Shown piece after piece: positions 18,391-28,700 of a DNA stretch of 64,000 bases. Under the pieces are notes generated by a model, which ran no database searches, was not told the origin of the DNA, and was given only the letters and a program-made list of their open reading frames with translations. How positions within the stretch are numbered: position 1 is the first letter of the stretch; the number at the start of each line of letters is the position of its first letter. Location of the stretch: NCBI GenBank assembly GCA_019695055.1, contig JAIBAT010000135.1:1-64000 (forward strand), written 5' to 3'. Position numbers and translations under genes: made by a program. The stretch comes from Candidatus Sumerlaeaceae bacterium. Its GTDB lineage: Bacteria; Sumerlaeota; Sumerlaeia; Sumerlaeales; Sumerlaeaceae.

Positions 18391-19272
18391 ATGAAGAAAC
18401 GACAATTCGGCAACACGGGTATTGAGGTTTCAGTGCTTGGCCTTGGCGGCGGGCAAGTCGGTAGCGATTCCCTGTCCGACGCAGACGCCGATAGATTCCT
18501 GAACACGGTTCTCGACCTTGGCATCACGCTCATCGATACGGCCCGGATGTATGGCCACAGCGAGGAACGCATCGGCAAGTACATCTCCCATCGACGCGAC
18601 GAGTACATTCTTTCCAGCAAATGCGGCTACACCATTCCCGGTTATGAGGACTGGACCTACGACTGCGTCATTGCGGGCGTGGATCGCGCCCTTGACCTCA
18701 TGAAGACCGATCGAGTGGACATCATGCACCTGCACTCCTGCCCCAAAGAGGTCCTGGAGCGCGGTGACGTGATTCAAGCTTTGGAAGACGTCGTAAAAGC
18801 GGGCAAAGTCCGGTTCGCAGCCTACTCAGGCGAGAATGAGGCGCTGGAGTACGCTATTGGGACCGGTCGATTTGCCAGCCTGCAAACAAGTGTCAATTTC
18901 TGCGATCAACGCGGCATATCTCAATACCTGCCAGAAGCGACCCAGCGAGGTATGGGAGTCATAGCCAAGCGGCCGCTGGCCAATGCCCCGTGGCTCTACG
19001 ACCAGCGGCCTGTGGGACAGTATGTCGAGGTTTACTGGGAACGTTTCCATGCCATGGGATTGCCGACTTTCGACTTGCCATGGGATGAGGTTGCCCTGCG
19101 ATTCGCAGCTTTTGCGCCAGGGGTCTCGTCCATCATTTCCGGCACGGCAAAGCCCGATCACATTCGCCGAAACGCGGAAATTTTGGCCAAAGGGCCTCTG
19201 CCCGAACCAATTATCATAACCATGACCGAAACGTATGCCAGCCACGGCGACTGCTGGCCGGGCCAGATATAG
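18391..19272 (+). CDS. Aldo/keto reductase
   Basis: The 293-residue protein has the AKR barrel: MKKRQFGNTGIEVSVLGLGG at the start and the catalytic tetrad as Asp and Tyr in LIDTARMYGHSEERIG, Lys in YILSSKCGY and His in VDIMHLHSC. The C-terminal part with SSIISGTAKPDHIRRN supplies the NADP-binding loop. It should reduce aldehydes or ketones with NADPH; the substrate is unknown. ATG 18391 gives the normal family start. It follows the SRAP gene by 65 bases and precedes a HAD phosphatase by 17 bases, so sugar or aldehyde metabolism is a reasonable guess. Confidence 0.9.
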   Translation: MKKRQFGNTGIEVSVLGLGGGQVGSDSLSDADADRFLNTVLDLGITLIDTARMYGHSEERIGKYISHRRDEYILSSKCGYTIPGYEDWTYDCVIAGVDRALDLMKTDRVDIMHLHSCPKEVLERGDVIQALEDVVKAGKVRFAAYSGENEALEYAIGTGRFASLQTSVNFCDQRGISQYLPEATQRGMGVIAKRPLANAPWLYDQRPVGQYVEVYWERFHAMGLPTFDLPWDEVALRFAAFAPGVSSIISGTAKPDHIRRNAEILAKGPLPEPIIITMTETYASHGDCWPGQI

Positions 19273-19289
19273 AAAGACCATCAATTATC

Positions 19290-19874
19290 ATGAATCTTGT
19301 ACCAAGCCACGTTAAGGGTCTCATCTTCGATTGCGACGGTACTGTCGCGGATACCATGCCCCTGCACTATCGTGCATGGGTTGCCGTGCTTAATGAACAC
19401 AACGCCGACTTCCCCGAGGCCATGTTCTACGAAATGGCAGGCATGCCAACCAGGACCATCATCGAACTCCTGAACCAGCGCCACGGCTACAACATTAATT
19501 ATGTGGAAGCCGCTGGCAGGAAGGAGGAGGTCTTCCTCAACTCGCTCCACGAGGTGCTGCCTATCGAGCCCATTGCGACCGTTGTGCGCGAGTATGCCGG
19601 TAAACTCCCCATGGCCGTGGCTACTGGAGGCACCCGCGCCATCTGCGAAAAAACGCTCCACTTTCTCGGCCTGAAGGAGCATTTCGATGCCATCGTCACC
19701 GCCGATGATGTGAAACACGGCAAGCCCGCACCCGACATTTTTCTCGAAGCTGCGCGCCGCATCAATGTCGAACCTGTCCACTGCCTTGCCTTTGAAGATG
19801 CCGACCTCGGCCTCGAGTCCGCCCGTGCAGCCGGGATGGAGGTCGTAGATATCAGGCCATTGCGCAAGCCATGA
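19290..19874 (+). CDS. HAD hydrolase, beta-phosphoglucomutase/YqaB-like
   Basis: 194 residues with all HAD motifs: motif I GLIFDCDGTVADTMP with two catalytic Asp, motif II MAVATGG, motif III Lys in KHGKPAPDIF, and motif IV CLAFEDADLGLESARAAG. The cap domain is the small helical C1 type. The DGTVADT and RAWV pattern fits the beta-phosphoglucomutase/fructose-1-phosphatase (YqaB) branch, so it is a sugar-phosphate phosphatase or mutase. It lies 17 bases after the aldo/keto reductase, probably in one transcript. The exact sugar is not predictable. Confidence 0.88.
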   Translation: MNLVPSHVKGLIFDCDGTVADTMPLHYRAWVAVLNEHNADFPEAMFYEMAGMPTRTIIELLNQRHGYNINYVEAAGRKEEVFLNSLHEVLPIEPIATVVREYAGKLPMAVATGGTRAICEKTLHFLGLKEHFDAIVTADDVKHGKPAPDIFLEAARRINVEPVHCLAFEDADLGLESARAAGMEVVDIRPLRKP

Positions 19875-19956
19875 GTCTGATTCCAGTTGCGGACCCCATA
19901 ACCGGCGCTCCATACTTCCCCAGTCAGTTCAACACTCCCGCATTGGGGTATTTGTA

Positions 19957-22521
19957 ATGTTTTGTCTCCCGCCACGAATCGCAGCAATCTGTGCATTTGT
20001 CTTCCTGTGCTCAGCAGTACAGGCACTGGATCCGCCCGAGCATCGCGCATTCTACGCTGCGACGTTCGACATCAACACACAGTCGAAGTGCGACACCATC
20101 ATCGCGAAAACCCTCGCAAGCAACGTGAACGAAATCTTTGTAGAGGTGCGCGGTCGCGCCGACGCCTACTACTACCCCAACCGCGAGGATTCCACCTACC
20201 CAAACACCGAGCCCCGCGGCGAACTTTATGCTATTAGCCCGGCTGGTTTTGACGCCCTTCAGTACTTCATCGACAAACTTCACGCTGCGAATCCGCGCGT
20301 TGAGGTGCACGCTTGGTGCACAACCTTCAATACCTGGAACCGCTCCACTCCCCCTTCAAGCGCCAGCCATGTCTACAATGCTCATCCCGAATGGATCACC
20401 GAAAGTGCCACGGGGATAACCTACACCTATTCGGACGACGCTCCGCTCGATCCCGGCATTCCCGCCGTGCAGGATTATATCACGAATGTATTTATGGATA
20501 TTGTCCGCAACTACGACGTGGACGGCATCCACTTTGACTATGTCCGCCTCCTCGGGACAGACTCCGGGTTTGATCCCGTCGCCAAGGCCCGTTTCCTCGC
20601 CGAAACCGGCTGGAACTACGACACTGATAACACCGGCAACCGCCTCGGCGAGGTTTACGAGGCCTGGCGTCGCGATCAAATCTCCCGCGTTGTCCAGCGG
20701 GTCCATACCCAAACCATGCTGGAAAAGCCCTGGGTGGAAGTTTCCGGCTTTCTCGTTAATTTTGACGACTCGGTGGAATTCCTCGCTCAAGGCTATAATT
20801 GGTGGGTCGCCCATGGCGCCATTGATGTTCTTCACCCCGGCTGCTATTCATCGACTGTTTCCGGAACAGTGGCCGATTGGGATTTCTATGTCTCAAAACT
20901 CGCCCAGAACGGTGATCAGAACAAGCGTCCCCTGGTCTGTGCTGTCGGTGACTATCTCCTTACCGCCTCACTCGAAAACGCCCAGGCTGTAACCACCCTG
21001 CGCACGAACAGTCGTGTCCCCGACGGCTTTAACTTCTTTGATTACGGCTCTTTGTTTGTGGATGGCGCATCGCTAAACGCCGGCGATCCGGCGGACAAGC
21101 ACGCCCAAAACCTCTTTAATGCAGGCGGCCCCATGGATGACGACGCCCCTGTTCCCACCATAACCCACAAGATTCCGCTGGGAGAGGAAACCACTCCGCC
21201 CAGTGCGCCAGCATCTGCTGCTGTGACGCTTGTCGGCGGTACGCCGCGAATTACCTTCAACCGTCCGGCTGCAGCCGGAGACAGCGACCTGCCTGTTCAT
21301 TACCGGATTTACCGCGACACGGCAAACCCGGTAAACCTCACCTATGCCAACATGAAAATGGAATGGTGGGACCTCGCATCCTCGCGCAGTTCCTTCACGT
21401 TTGATGATGCCCTGTGCCCGGCGGGAACCTACCGCTATACAGTAGTATCCTACGACAATTGGAACAACGAGGCTGCGGTCACAGTGGGGCCCGTGACGGT
21501 TTCCACCTCGGGCGAATACATTATCGAGACCCGCACGGGTGGTCAGCACGTCTCCGATTATTCGGAATCCGGCACATTCTCCGACAGCTCATCCCACAGC
21601 ACGGCCGCAGGCTGCACCGCGGCCATCGGAAGTCGGTTTGCCCTACCCGCTGATGGGAACGGACGCAATGACAAAGCCCGCTTTACACCCAGCGCCATGG
21701 CCACCGGAACCTACAACGTTTACGTGACCAGCTTTAACGTCTCCAGCGCCAATGCCCTCGGGGTCACTTTCCGCAAGAACGACGGGGGCGGCGTCGCCAC
21801 CTCGACATTCAATCTTACCTATACCGCCACGGGAAACCAGTGGTTCCTCGTTGGGGCGGTCAACTTCACGGCTGGATCCGGCCACTATGTGGAATTCGAC
21901 AACGCCACGCAAACCAACCTCGGCGATTCCACCAACGCCCGCATGAACGCCGCCGCAGTACGATTTGTCCGCACAAATGGTACACCCAAGGAATCCAAGC
22001 CCGCCGTGTCCGCCTCCGCCAGCACTGCCACTCAGGTTATTGTGGACAGCACGCCCCAAGCTCTCGACTATGATGATGACGGCTCCTCTGGGAAATGGGC
22101 CACCAGTTCACTTTCGGGCTACTATAATGGCAACGCCCGCTTCTACTCCTCGGCCAACACCTTTCCGATGAATTCCTACGCCGTCTGGCTTATCGACCTT
22201 CCCCGCTCTGGCAACTGGGCCATTGATGGCTGGGTCCGCAACAATACATCTTTCGCCACCCAAGCGCAATACCGCTTCGTGGATGGCACGGGGACTGTCC
22301 GTAATGTGACCACCACTCAGCGCTCTGCCTTCGACTCCACCACCACCGGTGACTGGCTTATCAATGTGGACGGGGTCAGCGATGCCAGCGCGTACTACTT
22401 TAACAAGGGGCACAATTACGTCACGATCTATGGCAACGCCGCTGGGGCTCAAACAGTCGTAGCCGATGCCCTGCGCTTCCGACTGATTTCCACTGGCGTG
22501 AATGACTGGCCGCTTTACTAG
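19957..22521 (+). CDS. Secreted family-10-like glycosylhydrolase (GHL10/DUF187) with FN3-like and golvesin-like domains
   Basis: 854 residues. A signal peptide (about 1-23) ends at VQA before LDPPEHRAFYA. The GHL10 barrel (about 30-370) shows VNEIFVEVRGRADAYYYPN, VHAWCTTFNTWN and the strand VDGIHFDYVRL with acidic residues. An FN3-like module follows (about 415-515). Two golvesin/xanthan-lyase-type carbohydrate-binding-like segments come next (about 520-675 and 690-850), each with an IIETR or VIVDST start and a final YVEFDNAT or YVTIYGNAAG strand. It should act outside the cytoplasm on a glycan; GHL10 substrates are largely unproven. The stop overlaps that of the convergent aldolase by 4 bases. 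A shorter paralogue lies at 44929-46431. Confidence 0.88.
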   Translation: MFCLPPRIAAICAFVFLCSAVQALDPPEHRAFYAATFDINTQSKCDTIIAKTLASNVNEIFVEVRGRADAYYYPNREDSTYPNTEPRGELYAISPAGFDALQYFIDKLHAANPRVEVHAWCTTFNTWNRSTPPSSASHVYNAHPEWITESATGITYTYSDDAPLDPGIPAVQDYITNVFMDIVRNYDVDGIHFDYVRLLGTDSGFDPVAKARFLAETGWNYDTDNTGNRLGEVYEAWRRDQISRVVQRVHTQTMLEKPWVEVSGFLVNFDDSVEFLAQGYNWWVAHGAIDVLHPGCYSSTVSGTVADWDFYVSKLAQNGDQNKRPLVCAVGDYLLTASLENAQAVTTLRTNSRVPDGFNFFDYGSLFVDGASLNAGDPADKHAQNLFNAGGPMDDDAPVPTITHKIPLGEETTPPSAPASAAVTLVGGTPRITFNRPAAAGDSDLPVHYRIYRDTANPVNLTYANMKMEWWDLASSRSSFTFDDALCPAGTYRYTVVSYDNWNNEAAVTVGPVTVSTSGEYIIETRTGGQHVSDYSESGTFSDSSSHSTAAGCTAAIGSRFALPADGNGRNDKARFTPSAMATGTYNVYVTSFNVSSANALGVTFRKNDGGGVATSTFNLTYTATGNQWFLVGAVNFTAGSGHYVEFDNATQTNLGDSTNARMNAAAVRFVRTNGTPKESKPAVSASASTATQVIVDSTPQALDYDDDGSSGKWATSSLSGYYNGNARFYSSANTFPMNSYAVWLIDLPRSGNWAIDGWVRNNTSFATQAQYRFVDGTGTVRNVTTTQRSAFDSTTTGDWLINVDGVSDASAYYFNKGHNYVTIYGNAAGAQTVVADALRFRLISTGVNDWPLY

Positions 22522-23153
22522 TTTCTCGCCTTGCGCGCAGCTTCCATGTAACGCTTCGCTGCCTCGGCAACCTCGATGATGGGTTTCCCGACTTCATAAA
22601 ACGGGCGTCCGATGCCCACACCTTGGGCCAACGCGAGGTATTCAGCCATATTCTCGGGCGTTACCCCACCCACAACGATGATTGGGTCCTGCATCACGAA
22701 GCGAAGGTCTTTCAGGTACGCCGACCCGAAACGGTTTGCGGGAAAAAGCTTGAGGAAATCTGCCCCTGCATACAGCGCTGCAAAGGCCTCTGACGGGGTG
22801 AAGAACCCCGGGACCGAAACCAGGTTGAATTCCTTTGTGCGGCAGATGACGCCCGCATCCACATTCGGTGAAACGATGTAAGTCCCACCCGCACGGGCCA
22901 CCTTGTCCACTTCATCAGGTTTAATGACCGTCCCAGCACCAATTAGCACATCCGTGCCGCGATAATGGCGTGCCGCCGCTTCGATGCTCTCAAGCGGCCT
23001 CGGAGAATTGAGCGGAATCTCGATCAGGCGCACTCCGCCAGCCGTCAGGGCCTCGCAGACCGGGATCACGTTTTCCGGCAATACGCCACGAATGATGGCG
23101 ACTATCGGTGCTGCCTTCAAGGCCGCTGCGAATCGTGTCTTGTGATTTGTCAT
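22518..23153 (-). CDS. KDPG/KDPGal aldolase family protein
   Basis: The 211-residue barrel has RGVLPENVIPVCEALTAGG, the active-site Glu in LIEIPLNSPRPLESI, the LIGAGTV strand, and the Schiff-base Lys in GADFLKLFPAN. The EIPLNSP form is closer to 2-dehydro-3-deoxy-6-phosphogalactonate aldolase (DgoA) than to classic Eda (EITLRT), so galactonate catabolism is favoured over Entner-Doudoroff. It cleaves the sugar acid phosphate to pyruvate and glyceraldehyde 3-phosphate. The start is ATG 23153 (MTNHKTRF); an upstream extension to 23189 is less likely. No dgo or edd partner lies nearby. Confidence 0.9.
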   Translation of the reverse strand: MTNHKTRFAAALKAAPIVAIIRGVLPENVIPVCEALTAGGVRLIEIPLNSPRPLESIEAAARHYRGTDVLIGAGTVIKPDEVDKVARAGGTYIVSPNVDAGVICRTKEFNLVSVPGFFTPSEAFAALYAGADFLKLFPANRFGSAYLKDLRFVMQDPIIVVGGVTPENMAEYLALAQGVGIGRPFYEVGKPIIEVAEAAKRYMEAARKARN

Positions 23154-23272
23154 GGGCGCGTGTCTTTCCCATCCCCGGCTACAATTCAATCCCTTTTGAA
23201 GGAAAGGGGGTCCGATTCCCCAAAAGTGCTTGCGCGGACTTGCGTTCCTGTGTGGTTAGTTGCCGGTTCATA

Positions 23273-25759
23273 ATGCGAAAAATAGCGCCAACCCCAATCG
23301 TTCGACGGCTCCCGTGGGGCCTGCTGCCGCGCCTTGCAGTTTCCACCGTTGCGCTTGGGGCATGGATCGCCGGCGAACTGGGCGTACTCATGGCCTATGC
23401 CCCCGAAGGTGCCTTTGGTACCCGCTGGAAGTGGATGATCGTTTCCGAGTTCTCCGGTCGTAATTCCTGGGTTCTCATCTCCGGCTTTTTGCTGACCTGT
23501 GGAATGTTAATGGTGGCATGGACACGCTGTCGACTTGGCGGGAGTGGATTGAACCGCAATCTTGCCTCCCGTGTGCTCGGGCCCGGGCTCATTCTCGGCC
23601 TCGCAGATGCGGGCTGCCTGACCGCCCAGCTTCACCAAGATGGGCGCACCGCCGTTTACGCACAAATGGTCTTTCTTCTTTCCGGACGGCTGTGCGTTGG
23701 CGCAATGCTTTGGGAAGCCGCCGATCTTGGGGGGTTATTCCGTGCCCTTGTGCGTGCCCCTGGCCGGGCACCCCGTGCCGCTCTCGCTGTGCTGGCCGTC
23801 GCACCAGTTATTTTTCTCCGCGGGATTTCCGCCACCCCCACCGGAGATGAACCTTCGTATACCTTCTACGCTACGTCCCTTGTGCGCGATGGTGACTTTC
23901 AATTCAACGACAAGGAACGGATCAAATTTAACCGGGAGATGGGGTTCCCACTGGAACAATTGCCTCATTATCCCCCGTTGTTCGGAGGCCGCCAGGTCCC
24001 AGGCCATTTTCTTGGCACCACGTTCATGATCCTTCCAGCCGTTGCGATCGGGAACTTATGCCATGCCATTCTGCCTTCAATCCGGATCGCGATGTTGATT
24101 TTCGACGGTATCACGCTACTGTTGTGCGGCCTGCTGGCCATGAAGCTCACCCGCCTGCCGGGACCTTCCATCATGGCCGCGGCCATCGTCGGGATATCCT
24201 TTCCACTGCTCGGGATGAGCTATCAGGCCTATCCCGATCCCTTTGTTGCCATGCTTGTTGCGGCTGCCATGGTTTTGATGGCGGATTCCATGGCTGCTCG
24301 AACCACGCTGCCATTGCGCAATGCACTGTGGGTTCTTTTCATTTGCGGACTTTTCCCATGGTTCCATACGAAGTATGCCTCCCTCTCCGTGGCCTTTGGC
24401 ATTTGTGCATTTCTGTTCCAGTGGCCCTGGAGAATCAGAAACCTTGCCCTGAGCGCGACAGTTGTCGCCGGAACCGCCGCCATTTTCTTCCTCGTTCATT
24501 TGCCGATGTTTGGGGAGTTCATGTGGAAACAGTCCGCCATGTATGCCAAAGTATCATATGGGGCCACAGGATTTCTCACGGACAGCCACTTTGGGGTCAT
24601 ATCCTACCTTCCCTGGGTTGTCGTGGTTCCCGTCGGCTTTTGTATGGGTTGGCGACGCATTGGAGGCTGGCGATACTTCCTGTCAGCATTGTTGGTGGTC
24701 CTGGCAGTTGTCGGCCCGTCGGCTGCATTTGTCTGGGAGGGTGGAGCCACAGCTCTTCGCTATTTCACGCCAGTCATTCCAATCATGGCGCCGCTGCTGG
24801 CCATTGCGCTTGCAGGTTTGGGCCGGCGGGCCCTCTTTGTTGCGGCGGCAACCCTCATGGTCCCACTGCTCACCTGCATGGTCTTCTTGAACGATCCTTG
24901 GAGCGCATACACCCCCTATGTCCAGGGTTTGCGCGTCATCCTTGACAAGATTCTGGTCCCCATTTCGTGGCGGGAGTTTTTCGCCCCCATGCAGTTTTAC
25001 AGACTTGGCACTGAGTCCGCCATGGGACAGTATCAAGGCACTGTGATCCTCATCGTCACCATTGCGGTGTCGCTGGTTTTGTGTCTGAGAAGGGTTAAAA
25101 ACTGGTTTCCCCTCGCCGCTATGGTCATGTCGCTATTTGCCCTCGCTGGCGCTGCCCGCGTTTACGAAAGCCCCAATTGGGGAATCAGCGCCACTCGCTT
25201 TTTCCTGTCACAGGTTCAGCAGTTTGCCCGCGTTGAGGAACGCCGACCGCGACGGGTGAAAAAGTTGTTTCCCAGGCAAGATGACGGAACAACTTCCCCG
25301 GCGCTTGCACGGCTTGCCCTGCCGGCGAAGGTCAAACCAGTGGAGCGGGAATTCTACAATACGGATTTCAGCCGGGTTGGCGTTCGCGTGCCCTTAATGC
25401 ACGGGGATGGCTATTTCTTCCATGGTCCGGAGTTGTTGCTCCCCCATTCGAATTACCGTCTTCAGATTCTCGGCAGTATAAATCCACTGGACAATGGCGA
25501 AACTTCGACGGGAACCATCGAACTCGTTGTCCATGGCCTCACCAAGGAGCGCCAGTTGGTCTACCGCAAGGTGGTGCCTGCCACGGACTTGCCAGCCCCC
25601 GATCCCAACGGCAAAACACAAGTTCTGCTTGAATGCACCTTCGCCCATAAACCCAGTGCTGCCACCATGGACTACTCCATTCACCGCATCGGAAACGTCG
25701 ACTTTAACTATGAACGCTACCAGCTGGATTACCTTGGTGGTGCCCCGCAGGAAAACTGA
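23273..25759 (+). CDS. GT-C-like polytopic membrane glycosyltransferase
   Basis: 828 residues with about a dozen membrane helices up to residue 690 and a soluble C-terminal domain of about 140 residues. The first large loop after residue 180 has TPTGDEPSYTFYATSLVRDG, an acidic motif typical of GT-C enzymes (ArnT/GT83, GT39 types) that use polyprenyl-phosphate sugars. LPHYPPLFGG in the same loop also fits. It would transfer a sugar on the outer face of the inner membrane; donor and acceptor are unknown. ATG 23273 starts before the first helix. The divergent partner is the aldolase gene and the convergent neighbour is an FkbM methyltransferase, which suits glycan assembly. Confidence 0.72.
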   Translation: MRKIAPTPIVRRLPWGLLPRLAVSTVALGAWIAGELGVLMAYAPEGAFGTRWKWMIVSEFSGRNSWVLISGFLLTCGMLMVAWTRCRLGGSGLNRNLASRVLGPGLILGLADAGCLTAQLHQDGRTAVYAQMVFLLSGRLCVGAMLWEAADLGGLFRALVRAPGRAPRAALAVLAVAPVIFLRGISATPTGDEPSYTFYATSLVRDGDFQFNDKERIKFNREMGFPLEQLPHYPPLFGGRQVPGHFLGTTFMILPAVAIGNLCHAILPSIRIAMLIFDGITLLLCGLLAMKLTRLPGPSIMAAAIVGISFPLLGMSYQAYPDPFVAMLVAAAMVLMADSMAARTTLPLRNALWVLFICGLFPWFHTKYASLSVAFGICAFLFQWPWRIRNLALSATVVAGTAAIFFLVHLPMFGEFMWKQSAMYAKVSYGATGFLTDSHFGVISYLPWVVVVPVGFCMGWRRIGGWRYFLSALLVVLAVVGPSAAFVWEGGATALRYFTPVIPIMAPLLAIALAGLGRRALFVAAATLMVPLLTCMVFLNDPWSAYTPYVQGLRVILDKILVPISWREFFAPMQFYRLGTESAMGQYQGTVILIVTIAVSLVLCLRRVKNWFPLAAMVMSLFALAGAARVYESPNWGISATRFFLSQVQQFARVEERRPRRVKKLFPRQDDGTTSPALARLALPAKVKPVEREFYNTDFSRVGVRVPLMHGDGYFFHGPELLLPHSNYRLQILGSINPLDNGETSTGTIELVVHGLTKERQLVYRKVVPATDLPAPDPNGKTQVLLECTFAHKPSAATMDYSIHRIGNVDFNYERYQLDYLGGAPQEN

Positions 25760-25786
25760 CAATCACTGGTGGTGACGCGCAGAGGT

Positions 25787-26839
25787 TTACCCAAGCCGGG
25801 AGAGAACCTGCTCCTGACGTCCCTTGGGAACGCAAAGGACATTCCCCTCATAAGGGCCCAAATCTGTTTCCAGGGCGGAAACGCCAATCCTTTCCGACTC
25901 GGGATTTTCGGAAATGGCCAGGAGGTCGTACTCCCACTCCCCCAGCAGTCCGAAAAGTTCCCGCTGACCAATCCCTCTCCGGTTCAGGCCGGCTTCAAAC
26001 ACTTCCAGCACCATGATAGGTTTGCATCTCGCCACCAACTTTGTCATGCCTTGCAGCGTATGATACTCGCCACCTTCGATGTCCATCTTCACAAAATCAA
26101 TGGACTCAGTGCTCACAGGGCTATCATCCAGGGCCGTCATGGGAACCTGGGTCGTCTGCAGGCCCCCTGTCTCATCCACCGGCCCCGCAAATACGAAGGA
26201 TCCACCCCAGTTGTTCGTATCCGCGGCGTGGAGCAGAGTGATGGTTCCGCTCGCATCTGAACAGGCACACTGGGATGCCGTAACGGTGGCCCCAAGGCCG
26301 CTTTCGCCAATGGTGGTTTCCAACATTCCGAAAAGAGCCGGGTGCGGCTCAAAGGAGAAGACTCGCCCCGTGCTACCACAGGCTCGACCAAGAATCGCGC
26401 TGAAATAACCGAGGTTTGCCCCGATATCGAGACATCGCCATCCAGGTTGGACAAGGGACTCCACGATGCGTCGCGTCGTCAACTCATAGACTCCATTGAT
26501 GATTGACCATCCGATCACCAGGTCATGGAGGTTCACTGAAAATCGCAGGTCACCATCACGCACAATAACCATGTGCCCGTCCGGGCGATTGCTGTGCCCA
26601 TAGTACCTGCTTCGGAACTCCCGCGATGCGGTGAAGCCAAACAGCAACGCCTGTAAAGTCGGGAATTCAGCGGCACGTTGCCGAAGGTTTTCAATGCTCG
26701 AATCCTCCGGAAGACGGTTCAGTAACAATCGGTAGGCATGAAAGATGTCGAGGGCACTGGTTTTCTCACAATGAACACCCTGCTTCGTATCATCCCACAG
26801 TTTCTGGAAAATCGTGTTGGCCGATTCGGGCAATTCCAT
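25787..26839 (-). CDS. FkbM-family methyltransferase
   Basis: About 350 residues. The C-terminal two thirds form a class I SAM methyltransferase: motif I CLDIGANLGYFSAIL, then SFEPHPALFGMLE, and the FkbM signature VKMDIEGGEYHTL with PIMVLEVFE. The N-terminal third has a helical segment (YRLLLNRLPEDSSIENLRQRA) seen in other glycan-cluster FkbM proteins. Such enzymes often O-methylate sugars of surface glycans or glycolipids. I prefer ATG 26839; a TTG at 26890 would add 17 residues but lacks a ribosome site. It converges with the GT-C-like gene, 27 bases apart. Confidence 0.88.
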   Translation of the reverse strand: MELPESANTIFQKLWDDTKQGVHCEKTSALDIFHAYRLLLNRLPEDSSIENLRQRAAEFPTLQALLFGFTASREFRSRYYGHSNRPDGHMVIVRDGDLRFSVNLHDLVIGWSIINGVYELTTRRIVESLVQPGWRCLDIGANLGYFSAILGRACGSTGRVFSFEPHPALFGMLETTIGESGLGATVTASQCACSDASGTITLLHAADTNNWGGSFVFAGPVDETGGLQTTQVPMTALDDSPVSTESIDFVKMDIEGGEYHTLQGMTKLVARCKPIMVLEVFEAGLNRRGIGQRELFGLLGEWEYDLLAISENPESERIGVSALETDLGPYEGNVLCVPKGRQEQVLSRLG

Positions 26840-26890
26840 GAAGTCGTATCCAATAGTCTGATGTGATTTCGTGGAGCACTTGGCGGGCAA

Positions 26891-27194
26891 TTTCGAGAAA
26901 CGCCCGGATCACCTGTTGGAAACCATGCTGCACGATTCAGAGCGCATTCTCCTAATCCTTGTCGGCCGGATCCTGCAATGGCAAACGACACCACAACGAA
27001 GGAGCGTCAAGGGATGAGGGAGAATTGCACGGGAATGGGGAAACTCGATTTTCTGTACCAGTGGGCGGCTTAAACTACTATCAACAGTCCAACTAGAGAC
27101 CTCAAAATCACAGCCTGCCACTGACACTAATTGCCACAGGTAACGGCGATTCATCCCCTAGGTTGGGGACCAGACTCCCGCACAGGCGGCAAGT
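26891..27194. other. Intergenic region, no gene seen
   Basis: This gap lies between the DUF853 gene and the FkbM gene, both on the minus strand. It contains an imperfect inverted repeat at 26885-26905 (GGGC, TTTC, GAAA, GCCC) just before the FkbM gene and a short CCCC/GGGG hairpin near 27155-27169 just after the DUF853 stop. Neither has a T-run. Open frames here show no family pattern. Confidence 0.5.
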
Positions 27195-28700
27195 TCAGCG
27201 ACGGGTTCTCGCACGCCCTCCAAGCATTCCCCGAGTAATCTGGTGGCCCAGCTGGGTCCCAACGCTACGGGCAGCGCTTTTCAGGAAAGCACCGGCAATG
27301 GCAAGGAGCCCACCCATGGCACCGGCAACCACCGCACCGGTAGCTGCACCAGATTTTTGTGGAGCCTCGGGCTCGGGTACAGGAGCTTCGCTCGAGGCGC
27401 CAGGTCCAGCAGCGCCGCCGGCGGCGCGCTTTTTCAGCATTTCGTAAGCCGACTCGCGGTCCACGACTTGGTTGTACTTTAAGCCTACAGCGCTGGCGGC
27501 AGCCGCTTTGGTGCGCTCCGCTTCATCAGCCGGTCCCAACCGGCTGGATGGCGGTCGCACGAGAATGCGGTCAACCGGCGTAGGAATGCCCTTATCGTCG
27601 AGCATGCTGGCCAGGGCCTCGCCGACGGCAAGTTCGGTGATTGCCGTGGCTGTGTCGATCTTCGGGTTTTCGCGGAAAGTCTCGGCGGCGGCGCGCACAG
27701 CTTTCTGGTCGCGGGGCGTGAACGCGCGCAGGGCGTGCTGAACGCGGTTGCCAAGCTGGCCGAGAATCTTATCGGGTACATCGAGAGGATTCTGGGTGAT
27801 GAAGTAAACTCCTACGCCCTTCGAGCGAATGAGGCGGACGACTTGTTCGACCTTTTGAACCAGAGAGTCAGGCGCACCATCGAAGAGGAGGTGGGCTTCG
27901 TCAAAAAAGAAAACCAGCTTGGGCTTTTCGGGGTCACCGACCTCGGGCAATTCCTCAAAGAGTTCACTGAGCAACCAAAGAAGGAAAGTGGCGTAAAGGC
28001 GCGGATTCTGCATAAGCTTGTCGGCGCAGAGGATGTTGATGATACCGCGGCCGTCGGCCGTCGCCCGCATGAGATCGGCAAGCTCAAGGGCAGGCTCGCC
28101 AAGGAACTTCTCGGCACCCTGCTGTTCGAGAACCAGCAGGTCTCGCTGTATGGCCCCGACGCTTGTCGCGCTGATGTTTCCGTATTCGGTCTTAAGCTCT
28201 GCGGCGTGTTCCCCGACAAAATCGAGAATGGCGCGGAGATCCTTGAAGTCGATAAGAAGGAGCCCCTGATCGTCGGCGAGCTTAAAGGCGATGTTGAGGA
28301 CACCCTCCTGCGTGTCGTTCAGGTCGAGGAGACGGGAGAGGAGGAGGGGGCCCATGTCACTAACGGTGCCGCGAACGGGATGGCCTTTCTCACCATAAAT
28401 ATCCCAAAACTCCACCGGGAAGCCTTCGTTGCGATAGTCGGTTAGGCCGATGGCCTGGGCGCGTTCCACGAGCTTGGGCTTGTTTTCGCCTGCCTGGCAA
28501 ATGCCGGAGAGGTCGCCCTTCACGTCCGCCATGAAAACGGGGACTCCCTTGGCACTGAAGCCCTCGGCGAGCACCTGAAGCGTGACGGTTTTGCCGGTGC
28601 CAGTGGCCCCGGCGACCAGTCCGTGGCGATTGCCGAGGTGGGGTAAAAGTTGGACGGGGCCTTCGCCTTTGCCAATGAAGATGCCGTTATCGTCAGCCAT
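27195..28700 (-). CDS. HerA-like P-loop ATPase, DUF853 family
   Basis: 501 residues. Walker A is GATGTGKT at 31-38 (after NRHGLVA), with [13 protein letters not shown] just behind; Walker B is [13 protein letters not shown]. Further family segments are [26 protein letters not shown] and [14 protein letters not shown], which carry the sensor and arginine-finger region. DUF853 proteins belong to the HerA/FtsK ATPase class and are thought to be DNA-translocating motors; their role is not settled. The C-terminal 60 residues add an Ala/Gly-rich hydrophobic stretch. I chose ATG 28700, which has GGGAGG just upstream; an extension to 28922 has no family match. The divergent neighbour is the MFS-HEAT gene. 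Confidence 0.9.
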   Translation of the reverse strand: MADDNGIFIGKGEGPVQLLPHLGNRHGLVAGATGTGKTVTLQVLAEGFSAKGVPVFMADVKGDLSGICQAGENKPKLVERAQAIGLTDYRNEGFPVEFWDIYGEKGHPVRGTVSDMGPLLLSRLLDLNDTQEGVLNIAFKLADDQGLLLIDFKDLRAILDFVGEHAAELKTEYGNISATSVGAIQRDLLVLEQQGAEKFLGEPALELADLMRATADGRGIINILCADKLMQNPRLYATFLLWLLSELFEELPEVGDPEKPKLVFFFDEAHLLFDGAPDSLVQKVEQVVRLIRSKGVGVYFITQNPLDVPDKILGQLGNRVQHALRAFTPRDQKAVRAAAETFRENPKIDTATAITELAVGEALASMLDDKGIPTPVDRILVRPPSSRLGPADEAERTKAAAASAVGLKYNQVVDRESAYEMLKKRAAGGAAGPGASSEAPVPEPEAPQKSGAATGAVVAGAMGGLLAIAGAFLKSAARSVGTQLGHQITRGMLGGRARTRR

